Source: Muribaculaceae bacterium (GTDB lineage Bacteria > Bacteroidota > Bacteroidia > Bacteroidales > Muribaculaceae). Taken from it: 37,960 bases of DNA. How positions within the stretch are numbered: the stretch's first letter is position 1; every line of letters starts with the position of its first letter. The stretch covers positions 1 through 37,960 of the forward strand of contig JAFUKL010000049.1 in the NCBI GenBank assembly GCA_017473615.1, written 5' to 3'. A program made the position numbers and the translations under genes. The notes under the pieces are model-generated. The model did no database searches, was not told where the DNA came from, and saw only the letters and a list, made by a program, of their open reading frames with translations. Positions 6,658-13,796 of the stretch are shown here, one piece after another.

Positions 6658-8715
6658 CTATATTTTTATATTGTTTAACATTCTAATTATATCCGGTAAT
6701 TTCTTTATGATATTTCTATCTAATTGCTTATCATCTTCTGTTAAATTTTCATAAGGCTTGATAAGATGATGAGCAAACATATTCTTTTTAAGTTTATTGG
6801 TATCAATACTATCCGTTTTCTCTTTATCACTCAATGGTCTATAGCCCATAAGTAGTTTTTCCATGTTCCATCTACAATGCTCGGTATATGCCATCTTTTC
6901 TATCTGTTCATCAGAGAGGGTAGCTGTTTTGATACTTTCTTCATTGTGACCTATAGAGCGTAATTTGAATTCGATGGAGTCCGCCAGATATAGATTTGAC
7001 CATTTATTGGAAGTGGATAAAGTCTTCCACTTTGCCAAGAGTTCATCTATAGTAGGAATACTTGCCGGAAGCGTCTTATTATACGTAAAGTAAAATTCGT
7101 ATATATAGTTAAATGCCATTGCCAAATGATTGGAATAGTAATCAATAGCAAAGCTATCGTCAATCATTCCAAAAGGATATATATTTGCGTATTTCTTGTT
7201 TTTGGCATCAGAATCTTTGGCTGCATTACCAAAAGATTTGATAAGTGCTCCAGTCTTTTCTTGTCTTACAAATACGTTAACCACCTTGTCTCGATCTATT
7301 ACTTCCCAAGGTTTACTCATATCGTTTCTTCCACGCAAGTACACCTCTTCAGGTAAATACATCGCCATTCCAAAACTTTGCGATGGATTATGTAGACATA
7401 TCGCTATAGTGGTTATTGCATCATTGTCAGACATTTCTTTCTTAATCCATTCTCTAACATATTTCGACTCAACACGTCCTTTTATAAACTCGAATTGCAC
7501 ATCAAGGAAATGGGTTGTTTCTGTCGGATTATTCACTTGATATGTTGATTCGAATTTACTAAAACTCTTTTCTGACAGATCGGCATATTTGATCGGAGCA
7601 ATATCAAAATAGCCGGTATGCCTACCCATAAAAAAGTTCATCTCGGTATCAGCTTTATCGTCTATAAATGTGATTCTTGTACGGTTATTACCTGTATTCT
7701 CATCAAAGTTAGGAAAATGCATCAAGTGTGCAGCCTCTTTTGCAAGAGCTATTCCCATACGATTCATTCCTACAATGATTAAATGAACATGTTTTGAACT
7801 ATTTTCTTTAATACCATCGTGGTCTAATTCAGGGTATTCAATCTTGCTATTACCTATTCCATAATTACTATTTGTAAGCAGTCTATTTGCCCACCTCTTA
7901 TAGAAATTATATGGTTTAAACTCAAAATATTTCTTCCATTCCTCACTAATATCATTGAGTTGTAAGGCTGCGTATGATGCCTCGTTTTCAAACCATATAG
8001 TCAAAGATTTACACTCTGTAACACCTTTTTTATTATGAATCATTACTAACGTTTCAAACGTATGCATGTTTTCTGCATCATGGTCACTTTGTTCACGCTC
8101 ACCTATAATGAAGATTTCTCGGGCATTATAGGTATAGAGTAATTCCAATTCTTCCACAGAAAGTCGAGGTGCATGGACCAGAATCACTTGTTTCAGTGCC
8201 TTACGAGGTAACTTTGAAAGCAAATCATTCCGAACGTCTTCTACAGAAGCAGAAGTCTGCAACACGAACTTTAACTTAGTATATTTCCGATTCGATATTA
8301 ATTCTGAGATGATTGAAGGAACAATCGTGTCATAGCCAATGATGACAACATGATTTTTCAGATTGTAGTGAATGTGTCCATCTTTAATCAAATCGACCTT
8401 CTGACTGATGACGTTCGTGATAACAGAAACTATCAAGCCTGAGAACAAAATGGTTCCTAAACACTCTGTAATCAACAGTAATAAGTTGTTCCAAGTGTAT
8501 CCTTTCGGTTTATCTATAATACTATTTGAATCTAAAAATAGTCGTATAGCTTCCCATATTCCTAATTCTAATTTCGGATCTGAATTCGGCGTTTTTAAAC
8601 AAAGATAAATACCGATACAAAGCATAAATACACCGAGGTTGATTATTGTGAAAAATAATATTTGCCACCATAATCCACCTCCCAACAATTTATTAATCCA
8701 ATATTTAATATTCAT
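6658..8715 (-). CDS. CASTOR/POLLUX-like ion channel with C-terminal ryanodine-receptor (RyR) domain
   Basis: A 685-residue membrane protein. TM1 is at about 16-40 and TM2 at about 80-103. Between them, WEAIRLFLDSNSIID resembles the pore loop of plant CASTOR/POLLUX (DMI1) channels, whose filter region reads ADSGNHAD. After TM2, SVITNVISQKVDLIKDG and then NHVVIIGYD match the CASTOR/POLLUX junction (GLVSDAISEKVDSLRKG...NHTLILGW) leading into the first RCK/TrkA-N-like Rossmann domain at about 120-260. A second Rossmann unit starts near 309 (HVHLIIVGMNRMGIALAKEA). The C-terminal part, about 600-680, has the RyR-domain signature (YTEHCRWNMEKLLMGYRPLSD and, later, NLTEDDKQLDRNIIKKLPDII). It is predicted to be a ligand-gated cation channel, with the soluble domains reading a small molecule. 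The gene follows upxY by 12 bp and precedes the coiled-coil membrane gene by 4 bp. Confidence 0.8.
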   Translation of the reverse strand: MNIKYWINKLLGGGLWWQILFFTIINLGVFMLCIGIYLCLKTPNSDPKLELGIWEAIRLFLDSNSIIDKPKGYTWNNLLLLITECLGTILFSGLIVSVITNVISQKVDLIKDGHIHYNLKNHVVIIGYDTIVPSIISELISNRKYTKLKFVLQTSASVEDVRNDLLSKLPRKALKQVILVHAPRLSVEELELLYTYNAREIFIIGEREQSDHDAENMHTFETLVMIHNKKGVTECKSLTIWFENEASYAALQLNDISEEWKKYFEFKPYNFYKRWANRLLTNSNYGIGNSKIEYPELDHDGIKENSSKHVHLIIVGMNRMGIALAKEAAHLMHFPNFDENTGNNRTRITFIDDKADTEMNFFMGRHTGYFDIAPIKYADLSEKSFSKFESTYQVNNPTETTHFLDVQFEFIKGRVESKYVREWIKKEMSDNDAITTIAICLHNPSQSFGMAMYLPEEVYLRGRNDMSKPWEVIDRDKVVNVFVRQEKTGALIKSFGNAAKDSDAKNKKYANIYPFGMIDDSFAIDYYSNHLAMAFNYIYEFYFTYNKTLPASIPTIDELLAKWKTLSTSNKWSNLYLADSIEFKLRSIGHNEESIKTATLSDEQIEKMAYTEHCRWNMEKLLMGYRPLSDKEKTDSIDTNKLKKNMFAHHLIKPYENLTEDDKQLDRNIIKKLPDIIRMLNNIKI

Positions 8716-8727
8716 AAATGTTTTACA

Positions 8728-9300
8728 TTATATCAATTCTAAATTAATTTTCTCCACACTTACACAAGCATATCCCAATCCATTTATTCTGATGGCGACG
8801 ATAGGTTTATTCTCTTCGATATAACTTAATTCTCCTTCAAGTCCCTTCATTGAACCTCTTACAAGGCGAACCCTATCTCCAACTTTAAGATTCTCTACGA
8901 TTGAAACTTTTGCATCGGCACTATGCAAAAGAAACTTTAACTTTTCGATTTGTTCATCAGGTATAGGAGTAGCTAATTCTTTCGAACCCGGATAAGTGAT
9001 AAACTTAAGAATGAATGATAGTCTGCGAAATTCGTCTTCCTCACCTTGGGCAAGACGGACAAAAACAACCATAGGAATGACGACCCGATCGATCTTCTTT
9101 TTTCGGTCACTCCATTGATGTACTTCTTGCTGAACTGGTACGTAATTTGCAATACCCATCTTGTCGAGTTTTATAGCAACTTTTTTCTCACAATTCATCT
9201 GAACAAGAGCTGCCACCCAACGTTTTGGATACGCTTCGCGGTCGTTTGTCCCATTGACAAACGAATCACTATTTTGACAAATCGTACTCTCTACTCTCAT
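8728..9300 (-). CDS. UpxY-like NusG paralogue (specialised transcription antiterminator)
   Basis: This 190-residue protein has a NusG N-terminal (NGN) domain at about 27-125 (RWVAALVQMNCEKKVAIKLDK, IANYVPVQQEVHQWSDRKKK, VVIPMVVFVRL) and a KOW domain at about 140-188 (LKVGDRVRLVRGSMKGLEGEL). Length and context fit the UpxY group, which in Bacteroides capsule loci binds polymerase early in one long operon and stops premature termination. It is the first gene after the invertible segment, as upxY is in capsule loci, but capsule genes are missing here. It is therefore likely to be the dedicated antiterminator for the leftward payload operon. The 5' leader is about 290 nt if transcription starts in the invertible segment. 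Confidence 0.88.
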   Translation of the reverse strand: MRVESTICQNSDSFVNGTNDREAYPKRWVAALVQMNCEKKVAIKLDKMGIANYVPVQQEVHQWSDRKKKIDRVVIPMVVFVRLAQGEEDEFRRLSFILKFITYPGSKELATPIPDEQIEKLKFLLHSADAKVSIVENLKVGDRVRLVRGSMKGLEGELSYIEENKPIVAIRINGLGYACVSVEKINLELI

Positions 9301-9325
9301 ATAAAATAGAGTTTTCTGTGATACA

Positions 9326-9343
9326 GTTCTACAAAAGAACCAT
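9326..9343. repeat. Left 18-bp inverted repeat of invertible segment
   Basis: GTTCTACAAAAGAACCAT is the exact reverse complement of 9609-9626. The core is itself a dyad, GTTC-N7-GAAC, which is the layout expected of a tyrosine recombinase crossover site: two short arms around a 7-bp spacer. It lies 25 bp upstream of the upxY-like start. Confidence 0.92.
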
Positions 9344-9608
9344 AAATGTTTTATAAGTTCTTGATTTTAAAGTATTATACAGGACGTTCGATTGATATTT
9401 TAACAACATTATATATCGTATAAATTTGATTTGTAAAAAGTTACAAATAGATAGCAAAACTCTATAATGCCTAATAAATTAAAGAATAATTCTATAAATC
9501 ATTGAATATAAATTTATTCGAAATAGTTTTCGGATTTCAGTCGATAGAAAAAATAATCATCGTTTCCCACATTTATTAAGCTATTTTGAGTATTTTTGCA
9601 AATGTATA
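9344..9608. promoter_or_regulatory. 265-bp putative invertible promoter segment
   Basis: An AT-rich non-coding segment lies between perfect 18-bp inverted repeats, directly beside a tyrosine recombinase gene and in front of a upxY-like gene. This is the classic arrangement of Bacteroides phase-variable promoters. On the minus strand, TACATTTGC at 9606-9598 matches the Bacteroidetes -7 element and points at upxY. On the plus strand, TAAATTTGA at 9421-9429 (TTTT 19 nt upstream) and TATTTTTGC at 9591-9599 (no good upstream box) point the other way. Which orientation is ON is therefore not certain; see the separate promoter entry. Confidence 0.8.
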
Positions 9609-9629
9609 ATGGTTCTTTTGTAGAACAAT
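9598..9629 (-). promoter_or_regulatory. Candidate leftward promoter with the right inverted repeat as its spacer
   Basis: On the minus strand, ATTG (9629-9626) is followed after exactly 19 nt by TACATTTGC (9606-9598). The same nTTG-N19/20-TAnnTTTG pattern occurs at other genes in this window (tRNA-Lys, tRNA-Arg, metY, frd, ZIP). The -7 element lies inside the invertible segment, while all but the last base of the -33 box lies outside it, so inversion would separate the two and leave ATGTTTTAT at the -7 position. If this is the true promoter, the window shows the ON state for the leftward operon. Confidence 0.5.
9609..9626. repeat. Right 18-bp inverted repeat of invertible segment
   Basis: ATGGTTCTTTTGTAGAAC is the perfect reverse complement of 9326-9343. 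It ends 2 bp before the stop codon of the tyrosine recombinase gene at 9629, so the switch and its likely invertase form one cassette. Confidence 0.92.
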
Positions 9630-10822
9630 CACCCCAAACAACCTATAATCCCTTTGTTTGCATCGTCAATCACTGAGTTTTCTAACATTGTTAGATAAAT
9701 CTGCGTAGTCTGCTCAGAGGTATGTCCCATACCTGCACTGATGACAGAAATTGGCACATTATGATTTCTAGCAGCAGTAGCCCAACTGTGGCGAGAGGTG
9801 TATGATGTCAATTTGCAACCGGCAGGCAACATCTTTGATAATCGTTTCAATTGTCTATTATGGTTATTGATTGCTATCTGATACTCTTCATATGCCTCCT
9901 TTGTTTCCGTTGAAGTCAAAATAGGGAAAACATAAGGCGATAATGCCGATGAATATCTGTCAATTATCCGCTGGATACTAGGCTCTATACGCACACTCAA
10001 TAATTGCCCCGTTTTGCGGCGGGCATAGCATATTACTCCGTTCTGGATATTCTCTTTTTTCAGATAGGCAATATCCACGAAAGCCATTCCACGGGTGCAA
10101 TAGCTAAAAATGAATATATCTCTTGCAAGTGCGAGTGGCGTTCCTTCTGCCAACTTGAGTTTATACAACTGTGATATTACTGATTCCGATACAGCACGCT
10201 TACGGGTACGATCAATGCCTGTATAAACCTCTATGAATGGGTGTTGTTGCTCGATGAGTTTTTGTCTAACCGCCTTGTTATAGACAGCTCTCAAAACCCG
10301 CATATAGAACGACACAGAGTTGCGCACCAATCCTCTCTGAACGAGGAATGCATTATACTTGGTTATCACTTGTTCAGTCAAGGCTGATAATGGTAGGCGT
10401 ACATCGCCTAAAAACTCGCCAAAACTGCTCATCGTCTTCTCGTAATTCTTGGCTGTTCCGAGGCGGTTAGTAGCCCGTAATTGCTCGACTTGAGTACGCA
10501 TATAATCAAGCACAAGTATATGGCTCTGGGGCGACTTGTAACGACTGATTACATCCTCTACGGAGTAGTCCATTCCGCTACTATCGAGGTCAGCAATAAC
10601 CCTTCGTAACAACGCCAAATCGCTATCGATGCGGTTTTGAATCATCAAGCGATTGGGTGCAGCAGAAACCAACCGCCCCTCGTCTGCATCCCAATTCGCT
10701 GGTTGTACACGGAGTTTTGTTGTAATCTGTTGTGTTTTACGATTGTGGGTGATTTGATAATAGATAACACCTGCTTTGCCCTCTACTGAAGATGGGCGTA
10801 GTTTTACTTTTATTGTTGCCAT
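9629..10822 (-). CDS. Tyrosine site-specific recombinase, probable DNA invertase
   Basis: This 397-residue protein has an Arm-type N-terminal domain (KVKLRPSSVEGKAGVIYYQITHNRKTQQI), a SAM-like core-binding domain at about 100-200, and a C-terminal catalytic domain. The first catalytic arginine is in FSYCTRGMAF, the HxxR-type box is SYTSRHSWATAARN, and GMGHTSEQTTQIY carries the tyrosine nucleophile Y376. This is the Bacteroidales integrase type that includes both transposon integrases and the phase-variation invertases. Its position 2 bp from an inverted repeat flanking a promoter-like segment argues for the invertase role on that segment. An integrase role for a mobile element cannot be excluded, because the left end of the block is outside the window. 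Confidence 0.9.
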   Translation of the reverse strand: MATIKVKLRPSSVEGKAGVIYYQITHNRKTQQITTKLRVQPANWDADEGRLVSAAPNRLMIQNRIDSDLALLRRVIADLDSSGMDYSVEDVISRYKSPQSHILVLDYMRTQVEQLRATNRLGTAKNYEKTMSSFGEFLGDVRLPLSALTEQVITKYNAFLVQRGLVRNSVSFYMRVLRAVYNKAVRQKLIEQQHPFIEVYTGIDRTRKRAVSESVISQLYKLKLAEGTPLALARDIFIFSYCTRGMAFVDIAYLKKENIQNGVICYARRKTGQLLSVRIEPSIQRIIDRYSSALSPYVFPILTSTETKEAYEEYQIAINNHNRQLKRLSKMLPAGCKLTSYTSRHSWATAARNHNVPISVISAGMGHTSEQTTQIYLTMLENSVIDDANKGIIGCLG

Positions 10823-10929
10823 GTGATTTATTTTTAAGTACGCATACGCCGAGGAAGTTAACTCAGAAACCGGACGTTGTGTTTAAAAAATTGGTGGAAA
10901 ATGGCAAATTGCGTAAGAAACTGTTTTGA

Positions 10930-11000
10930 AATTTGACGAAAAGCCCATTCCAAAATATTCCTTAAAATAATCTCGAAATAAAATTAAAACAACTTCTAAA
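10930..11000 (+). repeat. Copy A of a ~71-bp upstream element
   Basis: About 85% identical (roughly 60 of 71 positions by eye, no gaps needed) to the reverse complement of 23134-23205. Shared blocks are AATTTGACGAAAA, ATTCCAAAAT, and TTAAAATAATCTCGAAATAA followed by AATTAAAA. The copy ends 56 bp before the ZIP start and overlaps no gene. The two copies face the starts of two unrelated genes in the same relative orientation, which suggests a shared regulatory site. Confidence 0.75.
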
Positions 11001-11003
11001 AAA

Positions 11004-11036
11004 ATTGGTGATAGAGATAATGTATATTATTTTTGT
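11004..11036 (+). promoter_or_regulatory. Promoter of the ZIP transporter gene
   Basis: ATTG at 11004-11007 is followed after 20 nt by TATTTTTGT at 11028-11036, the Bacteroidetes -33/-7 pattern. Transcription would begin near 11042, which rules out the TTG at 11033 as a start codon and supports ATG at 11057. Confidence 0.7.
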
Positions 11037-11056
11037 GTGAAATAAAGAATATTGCA

Positions 11057-11836
11057 ATGGAAGAATTATTTTTAGGATTGTCTTTACCTGTAATAGGTAC
11101 AACGGTAGGTGCAGCTTTTGTGTTTTTCATCAAAGATCATATACCTACTTATGTGCAGAAAGCCCTGCTTGGCTTTGCATCGGGAGTGATGATTGCTGCT
11201 TCGGTGTGGTCGTTGCTTATCCCAAGTATGGATATGACCGGCGTTGATGGAATAATGTCGGTTGTACCTGCCGCAGTGGGTTTTTTGTTTGGTATGGGGT
11301 TCCTGCTTATGCTTGATATGCTTGTTCCGCATTTACATATTGGCGGCAAGTCGCCTGAAGGTGTGAAATCCGGTATGTCACGTACCACAATGCTTACATT
11401 TGCGGTAGCATTGCATAATTTGCCTGAGGGTATGGCTGTGGGTGTTGTATATGCCGGGATGCTCGCCGGCGGTGGTGACGTATCGTTGAGTGCAGCACTT
11501 GCATTGTCGGTGGGTATTGCCATTCAGAATATTCCGGAAGGAGCAATCGTGTCTATGCCTATATATGCCGAAAACCGGAGTAAATGGAAGTCTTTTGGGA
11601 TAGGGACACTTACAGGATTGGTTGAACCGGTAGGCGCAGTAACGGTCATTTTGTTGGCGTCACTTGTAACCTCGGTATTACCATTCTTACTTGCTTTCGC
11701 TGCAGGAGCAATGGTGTATGTGGTGATTGAAGAGCTTATACCCGAAGCATCCCAAGGCGAACACTCCAATATCAGCACGATAGGTTTTGCCCTTGGTTTT
11801 ACTTTAATGATGACCCTCGATGTTGTCTTAGGTTAA
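11057..11836 (+). CDS. ZIP family metal transporter (ZupT-like)
   Basis: A 259-residue integral membrane protein with about eight TM helices. TM4 and TM5 carry the metal-binding motifs of the ZIP family: HNLPEGMAVGVVYAG and, later, IGIAIQNIPEGAIVSMP. The family takes up zinc and other divalent metals. The His-containing loop before TM4 is short (HLHIGG). I chose ATG 11057 over the upstream in-frame TTG (11033) because the TTG overlaps the -7 promoter element. The gene is convergent with the SulP gene, with only 7 bp between the stops, so the two transcripts probably overlap at their ends. It is the first core-like gene next to the accessory block. Confidence 0.9.
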   Translation: MEELFLGLSLPVIGTTVGAAFVFFIKDHIPTYVQKALLGFASGVMIAASVWSLLIPSMDMTGVDGIMSVVPAAVGFLFGMGFLLMLDMLVPHLHIGGKSPEGVKSGMSRTTMLTFAVALHNLPEGMAVGVVYAGMLAGGGDVSLSAALALSVGIAIQNIPEGAIVSMPIYAENRSKWKSFGIGTLTGLVEPVGAVTVILLASLVTSVLPFLLAFAAGAMVYVVIEELIPEASQGEHSNISTIGFALGFTLMMTLDVVLG

Positions 11837-11843
11837 AGTACTG

Positions 11844-13556
11844 TTACCATGTTATTTCTTGCATGTCGTTCTTGTTTTGAACCAAATTGTTTGCCATGTC
11901 TACCGCTTTTGTGATATGATCGCAGATGTGGTCTTCGCCGATAAGCTTATCTATGTGAGCATTCATAAGCACCTCTCTTACGCTTGGCACAACACCTGAA
12001 AGTACTACATGAATTCCGTCATTCTTGGATGAATTTATCAGGATTTCCAAATTGTGAATACCGGTGGAGTCGATAAACGGCACGCGTCGCATACGTATGA
12101 TTCTTACGAGTGGTTTATCTCCCATTGCACGCATCATGTCCTCAAATTTATTGGCTACACCGAAAAAGAACGGTCCGTCTATTTCGTATATTTCCACTCC
12201 ATGATTGACATGCAGAATTTCGTGAGTAGTGTTCTCTGTACCTTCCGCAAGGTCTATCTGGTCACTGAACACTTTGATTTGGGTGTTCTCCATGACGCGA
12301 CGCAGAAATAAAAGAAGAGCAAGGAGCAAGCCTATTTCGATAGCTATAGTAAGATCAAATACCACAGTAAGTACAAATGTTACTATCAGCACGGCTATAT
12401 CCGATTTCGGATTTTGGAAAATACCTATCACAGTGCGCCATCCACTCATATTATATGCCACCATCACCAGTACTCCGGCAAGGCATGCCATAGGCACATA
12501 GTTGATAAGGGGCATAAGGAACAGGAATATAAGCAAAAGTACCACAGCATGTATTATACCTGCCACCGGAGTGCGTCCGCCATTGGTTATATTAGTCATT
12601 GTGCGGGCTATAGCTCCTGTAACCGGAATACCACCGAAGAATGGTACAGCAACGTTGGCTATACCTTGTCCTATAAGTTCTGTGTTGTTACGTGTTCTGT
12701 TTCCGGTGGCTCCATCGGCTACGGTTGCCGAAAGCAATGACTCGATTGCTCCAAGGATAGCTATAGTAAACGCTGATGGCAGCAGTACATTTATCGTTGT
12801 CATGTTGATACCAAGCCAATGTGGAGTTGGTATTTCGGCGGGAAGGCGTCCGAAACGATCGCCTATGGTTTCAATACCGGTCAATCCGAAAAACTCGCGT
12901 GCCGCATATACCACCACCGTCATTACGATGATTGCAATAAGTGCTCCGGGCAATTTCTTGGAGATATAGGGTGTCAAGGCTATTATTGCGATTGTAATCA
13001 GTCCGACAATAAGGGTCGGGCAGTTTATAGTATCCATATTTTGCAGATATACCGCCCATTTACCTATGAAGTCACCCGGAACTTTATCGATTTGCAGTCC
13101 GAATAAATCCACAATTTGAGTGGAAAAGATAGTAAGCGCTATACCACTTGTAAATCCCACAACGATGGGGTAAGGGATAAACTTGATAATAGTTCCGAGC
13201 TTGAATACACCTAAAAGAATGAGTATTAATCCCGCCAAAAAAGTTGCAATAGCAAGCCCTTGAAGACCGTAAAGTTGGATAATGTTATACACAATAACAA
13301 TAAAAGCACCGGTAGGACCGCCTATCTGTACGCTGTTTCCGCCTAATGCCGAAACAAGGAATCCTCCTATAATGGCAGTAATGAGACCAACCGATGGTGT
13401 TACGCCACTTGCTATACCGAAAGCAATTGCCAATGGCAGAGCTACAATACCTACAACGACTCCTGCGATTAAATCGCTACGAAATTTTGCCCAAGAGTAA
13501 TTTTTCAGTTCGCTTAGAGCTTTGGGCTTAAATTCAACTTTTCCGCTGAAATTCAT
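11844..13556 (-). CDS. SulP family anion transporter with STAS domain
   Basis: A 570-residue transporter. The membrane part (residues about 20-420) starts with SDLIAGVVVGIVALPLAIAFG, the SulP signature, and includes PTGAFIVIVYN and GGIPVTGAIARTMTNI. A C-terminal STAS domain spans about 450-555 (VEIYEIDGPFFFGVANKFEDM, VPFIDSTGIHNLEILI). Bacterial SulP proteins carry sulfate, bicarbonate, dicarboxylates or other anions; the substrate cannot be told from sequence. The length is normal for the family. The gene stands alone, with its own consensus promoter about 125 bp upstream. Confidence 0.92.
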   Translation of the reverse strand: MNFSGKVEFKPKALSELKNYSWAKFRSDLIAGVVVGIVALPLAIAFGIASGVTPSVGLITAIIGGFLVSALGGNSVQIGGPTGAFIVIVYNIIQLYGLQGLAIATFLAGLILILLGVFKLGTIIKFIPYPIVVGFTSGIALTIFSTQIVDLFGLQIDKVPGDFIGKWAVYLQNMDTINCPTLIVGLITIAIIALTPYISKKLPGALIAIIVMTVVVYAAREFFGLTGIETIGDRFGRLPAEIPTPHWLGINMTTINVLLPSAFTIAILGAIESLLSATVADGATGNRTRNNTELIGQGIANVAVPFFGGIPVTGAIARTMTNITNGGRTPVAGIIHAVVLLLIFLFLMPLINYVPMACLAGVLVMVAYNMSGWRTVIGIFQNPKSDIAVLIVTFVLTVVFDLTIAIEIGLLLALLLFLRRVMENTQIKVFSDQIDLAEGTENTTHEILHVNHGVEIYEIDGPFFFGVANKFEDMMRAMGDKPLVRIIRMRRVPFIDSTGIHNLEILINSSKNDGIHVVLSGVVPSVREVLMNAHIDKLIGEDHICDHITKAVDMANNLVQNKNDMQEITW

Positions 13557-13680
13557 AAAACAATCCGTTTTTACTTTAAAAGCAGTTTAAATTTATCCAA
13601 ATGTATTTTTTAAGTGAGATTATTTTTAATCGAAATAAATTTAAACAAATTCTTAAAACCAATCTTTTTCTTTTGAGGGC

Positions 13681-13713
13681 GCAAAGTTAAGGATTATTTA
13701 CAAGTTTTCCAAA
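13681..13713 (-). promoter_or_regulatory. Consensus promoter of the SulP gene
   Basis: On the minus strand, TTTG (13713-13710), 20 nt, then TAACTTTGC (13689-13681): a perfect Bacteroidetes promoter. The predicted 5' leader is about 118 nt. The leader contains an AT-rich stretch (13617-13660) weakly like the 71-bp upstream element; this may be chance. Confidence 0.75.
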
Positions 13714-13745
13714 ATTTTCATAACTTCATGAAGACTAAAAATAAA

Positions 13746-13784
13746 ATAAGCCTAATTAGATGCAATTGAACTCATTAGGCTTAT
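13746..13784 (-). terminator. Terminator of the RNase R gene
   Basis: An 11-bp perfect stem (ATAAGCCTAAT at 13746-13756 with ATTAGGCTTAT at 13774-13784) followed on the minus strand by a T-rich tract. It lies 12 bp after the rnr stop codon. Confidence 0.85.
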
Positions 13785-13796
13785 CATCGATATTCA

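Noticed and set aside
11033-11056. TTG start that would add eight residues to the ZIP protein
   Set aside because: The codon overlaps the -7 promoter element, so it would not be in the mRNA; ATG 11057 follows at a normal distance.
12054-13106. Several plus-strand frames of 85-155 codons opposite the SulP gene
   Set aside because: Their products are low-complexity mirror translations of TM segments; the SulP frame is intact and complete.
13617-13660. Possible third copy of the 71-bp upstream element before the SulP gene
   Set aside because: Only short AT-rich blocks match (GAAATAAA, TTTAAAC) and the orientation relative to the gene differs; chance is likely.
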